DNA from: RGIG1927 sp045546275 | Lineage (GTDB): Bacteria > Bacillota > Clostridia > UMGS1883 | Assembly (NCBI GenBank): GCA_045546275.1 | Contig: JAZQCM010000014.1 | Location: 1 to 64,000, forward strand | Direction: 5' to 3' | Length of the DNA stretch: 64,000 bases | In this document: positions 24,839-33,330 of the stretch, one piece after another | Layout of the letters: the number at the start of each line of letters is the position of its first letter | Numbering within the stretch: position 1 is the stretch's first letter | The notes under the pieces: model-generated | What the model saw: only the letters and a program-made list of their open reading frames with translations | Told to the model about the DNA's origin: nothing | Databases searched by the model: none | Made by a program: the position numbers and the translations under genes

Positions 24839-25795
24839 ATGGCAAATGTTACAGGAGTAGGTACAAGCTGGAATTTACCCAATTATGCAGGTGAGCTTTT
24901 TACAGCAGACAGTGGTCAGACACCACTTCTTTCAATGATTGGTGGTTTGACAGGAGGCAGACAGACAACCTCCAGCGAGTTCCCCACAGCGGTGCTTTTT
25001 GATTACCCCGAGGCTACACAGCCCGGTATTTCCGAGTCAGAATCAGTAACAGCACCACAGGCAAGCCTTATTGTGCGTGAACAGGAAACAAACGTTGTGC
25101 AGATTCATCAGGAGGTTATTAACCTTACATATATGAAGATGTCCAACAGCGGTAACATGTCGGGCTTAAACAGCACAGGATTAAATTCCGTGGAGGATGA
25201 AAAGGCGTTCCAGATTCACCACAAGCTTGTGAAGATGGCACGCGATATTGAACACAGCTTTTTAAACGGCAGCTTTCAGAAGGCAACAAGTGCCGACAGC
25301 GCAAACAAGACAAGAGGTCTTATTGAGCTTACAAAGAACGGCACAACAATTGATGCCGAGGGCGGTGTTTTGACAAAGAGCATGCTTGATTCTCTCTACA
25401 GAAAGATGGCAGAGGCAGGTGCATATTTTGACAACATGGTAATGTTTCTTCCTGCATATCAGAAGCAGATGGTAACAGATATTTACGCAAATCAGTTCAA
25501 CGCCACCATGGGCACAAGAGAAACAATCGGCGGCGTGAGCATTAACCAGATTGAAACAGACTTTTTCAGAATGGGTCTTGTGTGGGACAGATTTATGCCT
25601 AAGGACACAATTCTTATTGCAGATATTAACCACATTGCACCTGTGTTCCAGGCAGTGCCCGAAAAGGGTGTGCTTTTTGAAGAGCCTCTTGCAAAGGTTG
25701 GCGCAAGCGACATGATTCAGATTTATTCTCAGGTTGGTCTTGCACATGGTCCTGCTTTCCTCCACGGCTCCATTACAAATCTTAGCGTGGAATAA
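24839..25795 (+). CDS. major capsid protein, SU10/DUF5309 type
   Basis: A 318-residue HK97-fold capsid protein of the SU10/DUF5309 family: NLPNYAGELFTADSGQTPLL near the N-terminus, VIEAD-like middle SESVTAPQASLIVREQETN, MARDIEHSFLNGS and a C-terminal PVFQAVPEKGVLFEEPLAKVGAS region. No head-maturation protease gene accompanies it. Full length and probably the most abundant product of the element. Confidence 0.88.
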   Translation: MANVTGVGTSWNLPNYAGELFTADSGQTPLLSMIGGLTGGRQTTSSEFPTAVLFDYPEATQPGISESESVTAPQASLIVREQETNVVQIHQEVINLTYMKMSNSGNMSGLNSTGLNSVEDEKAFQIHHKLVKMARDIEHSFLNGSFQKATSADSANKTRGLIELTKNGTTIDAEGGVLTKSMLDSLYRKMAEAGAYFDNMVMFLPAYQKQMVTDIYANQFNATMGTRETIGGVSINQIETDFFRMGLVWDRFMPKDTILIADINHIAPVFQAVPEKGVLFEEPLAKVGASDMIQIYSQVGLAHGPAFLHGSITNLSVE

Positions 25796-25805
25796 GAGGG
25801 GTTTT

Positions 25806-26159
25806 ATGTACAATAGTGAAAAGCTCAGGGAAAGACTTTACAATTTAGGCTACGAGGTTGAAGAAAACTGTGAGGACATTCTTGAAAACTCATTAAAAAG
25901 AGCCGAGGCAAGTATTATGAACACTTGCAACTGTGAAAAAATTCCTGAGGAATTGAGATTTGTATTTCTTGACATTGCGGCAGGGGAGTATCTTCTTAGT
26001 GTTATGCTGAAGGAAGATGAAAATGACTCTGTTAAGTCGGTAACCGAGGGTGATTTGTCGGTGAGCTTTAAGGACAAAAGCGAAATTGAAAAAACAGTTG
26101 ACGAGCTCCTTAACCGCGGAAGAGAAGAAATGCTGTCCTTTCGGAGAGTGAAATGGTGA
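25806..26159 (+). CDS. phage head-tail connector protein
   Basis: A 117-residue, largely helical protein located directly after the capsid gene, the place of the gp6/gp15-type adaptor that binds the portal ring. The pattern EELRFVFLDIAAGEYLLSVM followed by SVTEGDLSVSF is common in the DUF3199-like adaptors of skin/PBSX elements. ATG at 25806 is preceded by AGAGGGG. It overlaps the following gene by 7 bases. Confidence 0.7.
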   Translation: MYNSEKLRERLYNLGYEVEENCEDILENSLKRAEASIMNTCNCEKIPEELRFVFLDIAAGEYLLSVMLKEDENDSVKSVTEGDLSVSFKDKSEIEKTVDELLNRGREEMLSFRRVKW

Positions 26160-26518
26160 AAAAGGTTGAAAAAGCGGCAAGGCTTCTTTTCACTGATGTG
26201 TGCGATATTTACGAAAAAGAGGTAACAGGGGACGGAGAAAATGTGTTTACAAAAACACTTAAATACGGAAAGGTCCCCTGCTACCTTTCCGCAAAGGCGT
26301 ACTTATTCGGTGAAAATGCGGCAACAGAAAACAACATGTTAACCCGTGTGATAAAAAAGGCAAAGCTCTTTTTGCCACCCGGATGTGTGGTTAAGGAGGG
26401 CAGCGAAATAGCTGTTTTTTCAAACGGGCAAACAATGCTATACGGAAAAAGCGGTGTTATGAGCTTTTATCCGTCCCACAATGAAGTGATGGTTGAAACA
26501 GTCAAGGATTATGCGTAG
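26153..26518 (+). CDS. phage head closure / stopper protein
   Basis: A 121-residue, beta-rich protein in the position of YqbH/XkdH of skin and PBSX. LFTDVCDIYEKEVTGDGENVFTK and YGKVPCYLSAKAYLF match the usual stopper layout, as does the C-terminal DVMSFYPSHNEV-like end. It should close the head after packaging and dock the tail. The HK97 gp10-like gene (xkdI/yqbI) that normally follows is absent here. Confidence 0.68.
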   Translation: MVKKVEKAARLLFTDVCDIYEKEVTGDGENVFTKTLKYGKVPCYLSAKAYLFGENAATENNMLTRVIKKAKLFLPPGCVVKEGSEIAVFSNGQTMLYGKSGVMSFYPSHNEVMVETVKDYA

Positions 26519-26526
26519 GTGATTGT

Positions 26527-26943
26527 ATGGTAAAAAGGGTTATTGAGAGTATTGCAAAAAGCATTTGGCAAAAAAGTGACAAAAAGCTTAATGTGTACAC
26601 CGAAAAAATAAGCCAGGGACTTAAAATGCCCTGCGCATTTGTTGAGTGCAAAAAGGTGGAGAGAGTACCTCTTTTAAACGATAGATATTTTTTGAGAATT
26701 CACTCTCAGGTTACGGTGGAAACACGAAGCGAAAAAGGGTTGAGCGAAACAGATACCTTTTTGAAGGATTTATTTTTTGCCATGGGCTGGATTGAAATTG
26801 ACAAAATTAAAATTCAGGGCAGAGGAATAAATGCAAAAAGAGAAAACGGCAAGCTTTTACTTTCAGCCATGTACGATGTGTTTATTAAAGATGATGACAA
26901 AAAGGACTTAATGAAAAGCTTATCAGTAAACAGGAGTGATTAA
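26527..26943 (+). CDS. tail terminator-like protein (XkdJ/YqbJ, DUF6838)
   Basis: A 138-residue protein: SIAKSIWQKSDKKLNVYTEKI at the N-terminus, CAFVECKKVERVPLLNDRYF in the middle. This is the layout of the XkdJ/YqbJ tail-terminator family placed before the sheath gene. It would cap the distal tube end and join it to the head. Its retention is notable given that no tape-measure gene is present. Confidence 0.72.
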   Translation: MVKRVIESIAKSIWQKSDKKLNVYTEKISQGLKMPCAFVECKKVERVPLLNDRYFLRIHSQVTVETRSEKGLSETDTFLKDLFFAMGWIEIDKIKIQGRGINAKRENGKLLLSAMYDVFIKDDDKKDLMKSLSVNRSD

Positions 26944-27099
26944 ATGGAAGAGGCAAGATACACAAAGGAAGAATTGAAAAAGTCGGACAGATTCAGAAAA
27001 TTTACAGATGCGATAGAAGCGTTACTTAGTGAAAATGAGGAGTATACAGTAAGCGAAGCTGAAAGTATTATTGTAGACTACATGAAAGGAAGTGTGTGA
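26944..27099 (+). CDS. small conserved phage protein before the sheath
   Basis: A 51-residue protein with YTKEELKKSDRFRKFTDAIE and YTVSEAESIIVDYMKG. Small proteins of this pattern stand between terminator and sheath genes in many Clostridia contractile prophages; function unknown. It starts one base after the previous stop and ends 2 bases before the sheath GTG, so it is translated in the same chain. Confidence 0.72.
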   Translation: MEEARYTKEELKKSDRFRKFTDAIEALLSENEEYTVSEAESIIVDYMKGSV

Positions 27100-27101
27100 T
27101 T

Positions 27102-28406
27102 GTGGCATTAGGCGGAGGTAATTTTACAAGCTTTAACAAAATTCTGCCCGGTACTTACATAAACTTTGTGTCGGCAAACAGCGCATCGGGCGATGTTTCA
27201 GACAGAGGCATATGCGCTGCGGCACTTGAGCTTGACTGGGGCAAGGAAGGCGAAATGGTTAAGGTTACTGCCGAGGATTTTAACACAAAAAGCGTGAACT
27301 TTTTCGGCTATAACTATAACCACGATAAGCTCCGTGGCTTAAGGGATTTATTTAAAAACGCATCGGTTTGTTATGTGTACAGATTGGGCGAAGGTGTTAA
27401 GGCTTCCAATACTTATGCAACTGCAACCTGTTCTGGCGTGTGCGGTAACAACATTAAAATTAAGATTGCAACAAATATTGACGACGAAGCATATTTTGAC
27501 GTTACAACCTACTATAACGGTGTTAAAAAGGACAAGCAGACAGTTAAAAGCATGAGTGAGCTTACAGACAACGACTTTGCAACATGGAAAACTACTGCAG
27601 AAATTAAAGAAACAGGCACCTTTGCAATGACAGGTGGCAGTAATGCTACTGTTACAGGCGAGGCTTACCAGGCGTGTTTGGACTGTGTGCAGTCGGTTAA
27701 GTTCAATGTGCTTACAATTTGCAGTGAGGATGCTGCAACCAATAACCTTGTTGCCGCATTTACAAAGCGTATGCGTGAAGAAAAGGGTGTTAAGTTCCAG
27801 AGCGTTCTGTACAAGTGCGAGGCGGACGATTTGGGTGTTATTAATGTTGACAACACCGTTACAACAATTGGTGTGTCAAAGGCATCTTTGGTGTGGTTTG
27901 TGGCAGGCTTGTGTGCAGGGTGCAAAATAGGCAAGAGCCTTCTTAATGTGGAATACACAGGTGACTTTAAGTTTGACACAGATTACACCCAGAGCGAGCT
28001 TGAAGAGGGGCTTAATAAGGGTAAGTTTATTTTCCACAAGGTGGATAGTGAAATAAGAGTTTTGGGCGATGTGAACAGCCTTGTGACAATAAGCAGCGAA
28101 ACAGGCGAAATGTTTAAGGAAAACCAGACCGTGAGACTTGTGGACCAGATTGCCTACGACGATGCATACCTTTTTAGAACAAAGTACCTTGGTGTTGTGC
28201 CTAACGACGAGGCAGGAAGAATTTCTCTTTGGAATGACTTGGTTGAGCACAGAAGAAGCCTTGTTAAAATGAGAGCAATCGAAAACTTCAAGGACGAGGA
28301 CATTGTTGTGGAAAAAGGCACAAGCAAAACAAGCGTTGTGGTAACAAGCAGAATTTCGCCTGTTAATTCAATGGCTCAGCTTTACATTACAACTACTTTA
28401 GAATAG
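27102..28406 (+). CDS. contractile tail sheath protein (XkdK-like)
   Basis: A 434-residue contractile sheath. The GTG at 27102 gives the diagnostic N-terminus ALGGGNFTSFNKILPGTYIN, nearly the PBSX XkdK start. The C-terminal RTKYLGVVPNDEAGRISLW and GTSKTSVVVTSRISPVNSMAQLYITTTLE are the sheath attachment parts. Normal length, undisturbed. Shows that the particle has a contractile (myovirus-like) tail. Confidence 0.95.
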   Translation: MALGGGNFTSFNKILPGTYINFVSANSASGDVSDRGICAAALELDWGKEGEMVKVTAEDFNTKSVNFFGYNYNHDKLRGLRDLFKNASVCYVYRLGEGVKASNTYATATCSGVCGNNIKIKIATNIDDEAYFDVTTYYNGVKKDKQTVKSMSELTDNDFATWKTTAEIKETGTFAMTGGSNATVTGEAYQACLDCVQSVKFNVLTICSEDAATNNLVAAFTKRMREEKGVKFQSVLYKCEADDLGVINVDNTVTTIGVSKASLVWFVAGLCAGCKIGKSLLNVEYTGDFKFDTDYTQSELEEGLNKGKFIFHKVDSEIRVLGDVNSLVTISSETGEMFKENQTVRLVDQIAYDDAYLFRTKYLGVVPNDEAGRISLWNDLVEHRRSLVKMRAIENFKDEDIVVEKGTSKTSVVVTSRISPVNSMAQLYITTTLE

Positions 28407-28416
28407 GAGGATTAAT

Positions 28417-28890
28417 ATGGCGGCTATAACAATGAACGGCAGCGATGCGGTTTCGGCGTCATTGGCAGAATGCTTTGTAACTGTAAATTCAAACAGATAC
28501 AACTTTATGCAGATGATTAACTTTGAAGCATCCATTACAAAAAACAAAACAACTGTGCCTGTTTTGGGACAAACAGGTAAGGGCAACAAGGCAAACGGCT
28601 GGACAGGAGTGTTTAAGGGCAAGGCACACTACAATCAGTCGGTTTTCAGACAGCTTCTTATGGAATACAAGGAAACAGGCGAGGATATTTATTTTGACAT
28701 TCAGGTGACAAACTACGACCCTGCATCCAGTGCAGGCTCACAGACCATTGTTTTCACAGGCTGTAATATTGACGGCGGCGTGCTTGCAAAGTTTGACGCG
28801 GAGGGTGATTACCTTTCCGAAACCATTACAGGCACCTTTGAAGACTTTAAAATGCCCAAAAAGTTCAATAACTTAAACGGCATGCTTTGA
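28417..28890 (+). CDS. phage tail tube protein (XkdM-like)
   Basis: A 157-residue tail-tube protein. The N-terminus reads MNGSDAVSASLAECFVTVNS after a few residues, then EASITKNKTTVPVLGQTGKG, both typical of the XkdM family; the C-terminus has the ETITGTFEDFKMPKKF end. It polymerises inside the sheath. AGGAGG precedes the ATG. Confidence 0.92.
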   Translation: MAAITMNGSDAVSASLAECFVTVNSNRYNFMQMINFEASITKNKTTVPVLGQTGKGNKANGWTGVFKGKAHYNQSVFRQLLMEYKETGEDIYFDIQVTNYDPASSAGSQTIVFTGCNIDGGVLAKFDAEGDYLSETITGTFEDFKMPKKFNNLNGML

Positions 28891-28904
28891 TAAGGAGTTG
28901 TACT

Positions 28905-29318
28905 ATGAGCGGATTGGAGCTTTTTTTAAAGGAAAACAAAATAAAAAAGGAACACAAATTTATAAATGCCACAAATTCACTTAAGGATGAAAAGGGCGAG
29001 GCTCTTTTGTGGGAGATAAGAGCAGTTTCCACAAAAGAGGATGAAGAAATAAGAAGAGATTGTGTTAACGAATGCAAGGGAAGAGGCATTAAGTTTGACT
29101 ACAACAGCTACATGAAAAAGCTTGCGGTGGCAAGTGTGGTTTTTCCGCCATTGTACAATGCATCACTTCAGGACTCCTACGGGGTGAACAACCCCGAGGA
29201 GCTTCTGGTGTGCCTTATTGACAATGCGGGAGAATACCAGGAATTTATAAAAGAGGTGCAGAAAATAAACGGCTTTGACGTGTTGTTTTCTGAAAGGGTG
29301 GAAAAAGCAAAAAACTGA
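28905..29318 (+). CDS. tail assembly chaperone, short form (XkdN-like)
   Basis: A 137-residue chaperone corresponding to lambda gpG and PBSX XkdN. SGLELFLKENKIKKEHKFIN opens it and ASLQDSYGVNNPEELLVCL is the family motif. It ends at a slippery A-AAA-AAC at 29309-29315 directly before the TGA, where some ribosomes should shift by -1 into the extension at 29315-29470. Start at 28905 follows AAGGAG. Confidence 0.9.
   Translation: MSGLELFLKENKIKKEHKFINATNSLKDEKGEALLWEIRAVSTKEDEEIRRDCVNECKGRGIKFDYNSYMKKLAVASVVFPPLYNASLQDSYGVNNPEELLVCLIDNAGEYQEFIKEVQKINGFDVLFSERVEKAKN
29309..29315 (+). other. programmed -1 ribosomal frameshift site
   Basis: Canonical heptamer A-AAA-AAC in the zero frame of the chaperone gene, one codon before its TGA stop. 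Shifting back by one base continues as CTG ATT AAT and stays open for 51 codons to a TAG at 29468. An equivalent shift (gpG to gpGT) is known in many tailed phages. Confidence 0.85.
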
Positions 29319-29470
29319 TTAATGAAGGTGACAGCGATGCGGTGTATGCATACTGGTGCCTTCATGAGTTTGGAATGCTGCCCTCGGCTTTTGTTAATAT
29401 GGACAAAAACGAGAAGGCATTTGTGATTGCGGCAATAGATATTTATACAGAAAAAAAGGAGAAGAGATAG
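29315..29470 (+). CDS. frameshift extension of the tail assembly chaperone (T domain)
   Basis: Read only after the -1 shift. The 51 residues include AYWCLHEFGMLPSAFVNMDK and EKAFVIAAIDIY, which is the usual pattern of the T-like extension in XkdN-type chaperones (HEYG.LPSEF...REKAFI.A.I). There is no start codon with a ribosome site of its own. In phages the T domain recruits the tape-measure protein, which is missing here. The TAG is directly followed by the ATG of the next gene. Confidence 0.85.
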   Translation: MINEGDSDAVYAYWCLHEFGMLPSAFVNMDKNEKAFVIAAIDIYTEKKEKR

Positions 29471-30100
29471 ATGTACATGCTTTATCTTGACCATGTGCTT
29501 TTTCCCGTGGCACCTGAAAAAATTGTGATTGAAACAAAAAACAGCAACAAAACCTACACCCTAATTGACGGAAGCTTTGTGGTGGACGCAGTAAAAAGCG
29601 GACCTAAAAAAATAACCTTTGACTTGCTTTTACCTATGAGTAAGTACCCCTTTGCCCATTACGAAAATGAATTTATTGACGGAGGAAAGCTTCGTGATAA
29701 GTTGAATGAAATTGCCCAGAAGGGCGAATATGTGTGGTTTGATGTGTACAGAACCTTTCCCGACATGAACAAAACCTACCTTACAAATATACCGGTTGTG
29801 GTGGACTATGTTAAAATTTTTGAGGATGCGAAAAACGGAATGGACATGAGGGCGGAAATTGGTCTTACCGAGTACAGGGGAGCTGTTACAAAAACAGTTG
29901 ATTTAAAAACTTCTTATGTGAGAAAAACCGGGGATTTAACAGTGCCCTATACCTACACGGTTAAAGAGGGCGACACTCTTTATTTAATTGCAAAAAAGTT
30001 TTACGGCAATGGCAATAAATACCTGTATCTGGCATCGATTAATTCAATTGAGCCTCCGTACATGATTCATCCGGGGGATAAGCTGAGGGTGAAAGAATAA
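29471..30100 (+). CDS. LysM-domain tail/baseplate protein (XkdP-like)
   Basis: A 209-residue protein of the XkdP type. The N-terminal beta domain (LDHVLFPVAPEKIVIETKN, GKLRDKLNEIAQKGEYVWF) is followed by a C-terminal LysM module (about 157-209: YTYTVKEGDTLYLIAKKFYG to IHPGDKLRV). In contractile tails it links the tube end to the baseplate. The ATG directly follows the TAG of the frameshift extension; in PBSX a tape-measure gene of well over a thousand codons stands exactly there. Confidence 0.9.
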   Translation: MYMLYLDHVLFPVAPEKIVIETKNSNKTYTLIDGSFVVDAVKSGPKKITFDLLLPMSKYPFAHYENEFIDGGKLRDKLNEIAQKGEYVWFDVYRTFPDMNKTYLTNIPVVVDYVKIFEDAKNGMDMRAEIGLTEYRGAVTKTVDLKTSYVRKTGDLTVPYTYTVKEGDTLYLIAKKFYGNGNKYLYLASINSIEPPYMIHPGDKLRVKE

Positions 30101-31095
30101 TGAGCAGTGTTATTAAATCAAAGGGCTTTGAGGTTGAAAACTTGGAAAAAAACCTTAAGATTTACGTTAAAAGTAAGCTTAAGGTTTATGAGGTGGTTGG
30201 AGTTGGCAAAGCAGTTATTGAACGGGAAGAATTTTGTGCGTCAAAGTTTAAATTCACCGTGAAAAAGGATAGCGAAATAAGCTTTAATCAGGGGGATGCA
30301 ATAAGCGTGAAGCTTGGGGATGAAGGACTTTTTTTCGGGTATGTTTTTTCTAAAAGCCGTGATAAAAATGAGCTTATTGAGGTTATAGCCTATGACCAGG
30401 TTCGGTACATGAAAAACAAGGTGTGCTACTCGCGTGGCACAAGCACATTAACGGAGGTTATTTACTCACTTGGCAGTCGTTACGGGTTTAACTTAGGTGA
30501 GGTTGATAAGTGCAACACAATGCTTTTGCCTATGGCAGGAGAAAATGTTGCCCTTTTAGATGTGGTGAAAAAGGGCTGTAAAACTGCAGGTGAAAACGGC
30601 GAAAAATATATTTTGTTTGACAATTTCGGCTACCTTTATTTTAAAAACGAAAAGGACTTATACACCGATGTTTTAATTGATGCAACACAAAGCGAAAACT
30701 ATGTGTATACCGACACCATTGACAAAAATGTGTACAACAAGGTTGTGCTGTATGTTGTCACCAAGGGGCAAGGCGCAGTTAAGGCTTATGAATATGAGGA
30801 TAAGGAAAGCGTTGAAAAATGGGGCGAGCTTATCATCACAAAAAAGCTCACAGGGTATTCGGATGCAAACGAAGGGCAAAGCCTTCTTAAAGAATACTCG
30901 AGAATTAACCGTGAAATTGTTTTAAAGGGCGTTTTGGGCAACAACAAAATAATACCCGGAAGCCGTGTTTACGTGAAAATGATAATGGGCGATATTTACC
31001 TTGACGGCTTTATGCGGGTGAAAAAAGCGGTGCATATTTTTGAAAATAATTTGTACAAAGCCGATGTTTACCTTGACGGGAGTGAGATTGATTGA
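30100..31095 (+). CDS. baseplate hub protein (XkdQ-like, late control D family)
   Basis: A 331-residue hub protein of the XkdQ type: AYDQVRYMKNKVCYSRGTST, then SLGSRYGFNLGEV, GENGEKYILFDNFGYLYFKN and the C-terminal ILGNNKIIPGSRVYVKM-like part. It would form the central gp27/gpD-like ring. ATG overlaps the upstream stop (TAATG). Normal length. Confidence 0.9.
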   Translation: MSSVIKSKGFEVENLEKNLKIYVKSKLKVYEVVGVGKAVIEREEFCASKFKFTVKKDSEISFNQGDAISVKLGDEGLFFGYVFSKSRDKNELIEVIAYDQVRYMKNKVCYSRGTSTLTEVIYSLGSRYGFNLGEVDKCNTMLLPMAGENVALLDVVKKGCKTAGENGEKYILFDNFGYLYFKNEKDLYTDVLIDATQSENYVYTDTIDKNVYNKVVLYVVTKGQGAVKAYEYEDKESVEKWGELIITKKLTGYSDANEGQSLLKEYSRINREIVLKGVLGNNKIIPGSRVYVKMIMGDIYLDGFMRVKKAVHIFENNLYKADVYLDGSEID

Positions 31096-31391
31096 ATATT
31101 GCGGAACTGATTAAGGAATGTGCATTAAATGCCTTTGATGCATCAATCCCCTGCGATGTGTTAGTGGGGGTTATAGAGTCGGTGGAGCCACTACAGGTTA
31201 AATGCGGAGAAATGGTTTTAACCTCTGACATACTTTTAGTGGCAAAAAGCCTTTTATACAAGGACTGTCAGGTTAAATTCGGTGTGTATGAAAACAAAAT
31301 TGTGCTTGAAGAAGGCTTGAAAAAAGGTGACAACGTGGCACTTTTGCGTCAAAGAGGCGGAGAGGGATATATATTATTTGCAAAATTCTGA
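31092..31391 (+). CDS. DUF2577 baseplate protein (XkdR-like)
   Basis: A 99-residue DUF2577 protein with VLVGVIESVEPLQVKCGEMV and a C-terminal GDNVALLRQRGGEGYILFAK. These are OB-fold, spike-associated proteins in PBSX-like baseplates. It starts with TTG at 31092, overlapping the XkdQ stop; GGGAGTGA lies 6 bases before. Confidence 0.85.
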   Translation: MNIAELIKECALNAFDASIPCDVLVGVIESVEPLQVKCGEMVLTSDILLVAKSLLYKDCQVKFGVYENKIVLEEGLKKGDNVALLRQRGGEGYILFAKF

Positions 31392-31402
31392 GGAGATGAA
31401 AT

Positions 31403-31798
31403 ATGTTACCGAAAACAAGCATTGATGAAACAGTAAATAAAGAAAAGGAAAGAAAAACCAAAACAATAGGGTTGGATTTTGAAAATAAATGCTTTGGCGA
31501 AATGATTGACGGGATTGATGCTTTAAAGCAAGCAGTTTTTCTGTCCCTTCGCACAAAAAGATATGAGTATCCGATTTTTTCGCACAATTACGGAACAAAC
31601 TACGAGGGGGTTTTTGAAGAAGGCTACATGACTGCAATAGGTAAGCTGAAAAATGCAATTGAGGACAGCCTTCTTTGTGACGACAGAATACTTAGTGTGG
31701 ATGATTTTGAGTTTGGTAAAAGGGGCAAAAGCATTTGGGTTAAGTTTACCATTAAGTCGGTTTACGGAGAGATAGGATACGAAACGGAGGTTGGGTAA
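31403..31798 (+). CDS. DUF2634 baseplate protein (XkdS-like)
   Basis: A 131-residue gp25/XkdS-like baseplate wedge component: DGIDALKQAVFLSLRTKRYEY and the diagnostic IFSHNYGTNYEGVFEEG. In contractile systems the gp25-like protein connects sheath to wedge. GAGGAG precedes the ATG. Intact. Confidence 0.88.
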   Translation: MLPKTSIDETVNKEKERKTKTIGLDFENKCFGEMIDGIDALKQAVFLSLRTKRYEYPIFSHNYGTNYEGVFEEGYMTAIGKLKNAIEDSLLCDDRILSVDDFEFGKRGKSIWVKFTIKSVYGEIGYETEVG

Positions 31799-32839
31799 TT
31801 GAAGATAAAAAGCTACGAAGAATTATTGGAGGAGTGCCTTAAAGAGGCCGAAAAGGTGATGGACACCCGTGAAGGGTCATTGGCGTACATAATAAGCTCG
31901 GCATATGCATTACAGATTGCAGAGCTTTACACAAAAATGCAGGATATTGAAAATAACGCCTTTCCACAAACCTCAAGGGGCGAATACCTTGACAGGGCAG
32001 TTAAGCTTGTGGGGCTGGAAAGAAAGCCTCCCACAAAGGCGGTTGTGAAAATTGAAAGCACCGAAAAGCCCTTGGTGGGCGATGAATTTACAGGCGGCAA
32101 CAACCAGTACAAGGCAATCAATGTGTACGACGGCTACTTTTATGCTGAATGTAAAACGGCAGGCACTAAGGGAAACTTTTACTTTGGTGAGGTTATTCCT
32201 TTAAATAAAGACATGGTGGGTGACTTTACCATAACAAAAATTGTGGCTTCGGGAGAAGACGAAGAAAGTGACGAAAGCTTAAGAGAAAGGTTTAAAGAGC
32301 ACCTTACAGTGCCCATGTTTGTGGGCAATGTTGCCTATTACAAAAATGCAATAGATAATATTACAGGTGTGGGGTCAATTAAGGTGGTGCCTGTGCACGA
32401 GGGCGTGGGCACGGTTAAGGTAATTATAACCGACAACGAGTTTAACGAAGCAAGTGACGAATTGGTTAATTACGTGAAAGAGGTACTTGACCCTGAAGAA
32501 ACAAGCGGCTTAGGCTACGGCGTTGTGCCAATAGGGCATAAGGTGAGTGTGGAAAGCGTAAAGGCAGTGGATGTTGACATTGCTTTAGAGCTTGAACCAA
32601 GTGAAAAAACCAACTATTTTTTACGCCTGGCAAGAACTTACCTGCCCTATGTTTTTGACGAAATAAATAAAACCTGGCACAAAACAGACAACATAATTCT
32701 TCGTGACAGAGTGATTGAGGATTATTTTTTAAGCATAGGGGCAACGGATATTAATGTTATTTCAATGAACGGCGAGCCTAACAGGCTTAAGTTGGAAGAA
32801 AACCAGATACTTGGAAAGGTGAAGTTCAATGGCACGTAA
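31799..32839 (+). CDS. baseplate J-like protein (XkdT-like)
   Basis: A 346-residue wedge protein. DTREGSLAYIISSAYALQIA and NAFPQTSRGEYLDRAV are typical of XkdT; TAGTKGNFYFGEVIPL and the SDESLRERFKEHL stretch follow, then DPEETSGLGYGVVPIGHKVSV. It begins with TTG at 31799 after GGAGG. Full length. Confidence 0.92.
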   Translation: MKIKSYEELLEECLKEAEKVMDTREGSLAYIISSAYALQIAELYTKMQDIENNAFPQTSRGEYLDRAVKLVGLERKPPTKAVVKIESTEKPLVGDEFTGGNNQYKAINVYDGYFYAECKTAGTKGNFYFGEVIPLNKDMVGDFTITKIVASGEDEESDESLRERFKEHLTVPMFVGNVAYYKNAIDNITGVGSIKVVPVHEGVGTVKVIITDNEFNEASDELVNYVKEVLDPEETSGLGYGVVPIGHKVSVESVKAVDVDIALELEPSEKTNYFLRLARTYLPYVFDEINKTWHKTDNIILRDRVIEDYFLSIGATDINVISMNGEPNRLKLEENQILGKVKFNGT

Positions 32840-33260
32840 GGTTTTGGATAATTACCCTGAGTTTTTGAAGGATTTTAAAGAAATTGAAGCCTTTGGCAAA
32901 GTGCACGAAAATGAGCTGTATTGGTTAAACTACAACACCAAGGTTATGCTTTCGGGTCTTAGGGTAAGCGGCACTGATACCGAAAAATGGAAAGAGGTTA
33001 TACCAAATGACAACGGGGGCATTTTGCCCGACGATGAATTTATGAGGCGGTTTTTTAAAAGGCATACATTAATGGACAAAAACACAGTTTTTACTTTGAT
33101 TGAAACAGTTACCGGAAAAAGTGATTTTACTTTGGATTTTTCGTGGGAAAATTTACTTTTTACGGTGAGCAGTGCGAAAGAATTTACCGATAGCCATAAA
33201 AAGAAAATCCGTCAGGTTATCCCATGCAACACGGCACTTGAATTTTTAATAGTTTCGTAA
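32829..33260 (+). CDS. DUF2313 baseplate protein (XkdU-like)
   Basis: A 143-residue gpI/XkdU-like protein, NYPEFLKDFKEIEAFGKVHE to FTLIETVTGKSDFTLDFSW, C-terminal HKKKIRQVIPCNTALEFLI. It normally lies just before the tail fibre genes. Here it is the last gene of the element: no fibre, holin or endolysin follows. It overlaps the previous gene by 11 bases. Confidence 0.85.
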   Translation: MARKVLDNYPEFLKDFKEIEAFGKVHENELYWLNYNTKVMLSGLRVSGTDTEKWKEVIPNDNGGILPDDEFMRRFFKRHTLMDKNTVFTLIETVTGKSDFTLDFSWENLLFTVSSAKEFTDSHKKKIRQVIPCNTALEFLIVS

Positions 33261-33267
33261 ATTTTGA

Positions 33268-33296
33268 TTGACAAATTTTTCTCATAATTATAAAAT
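33268..33296 (+). promoter_or_regulatory. promoter of the ricin-lectin metallopeptidase
   Basis: Consensus TTGACA (33268-33273), 17-base spacer, TAAAAT (33291-33296), immediately after the last phage-like gene. It makes the next gene a separate transcription unit. Confidence 0.8.
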
Positions 33297-33330
33297 AAAA
33301 TTAGTTTATAAAGAAATGAGGATTGGGATT

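Noticed and set aside
20841..33260. Complete, inducible temperate prophage
   Set aside because: No integrase, repressor, replication, lysis or fibre genes and no attachment-site repeats were found.
20841..33260. R-type tailocin
   Set aside because: Terminase, portal, scaffold and capsid genes are all intact, so the element codes for heads as well as tail parts; tailocins lack these.
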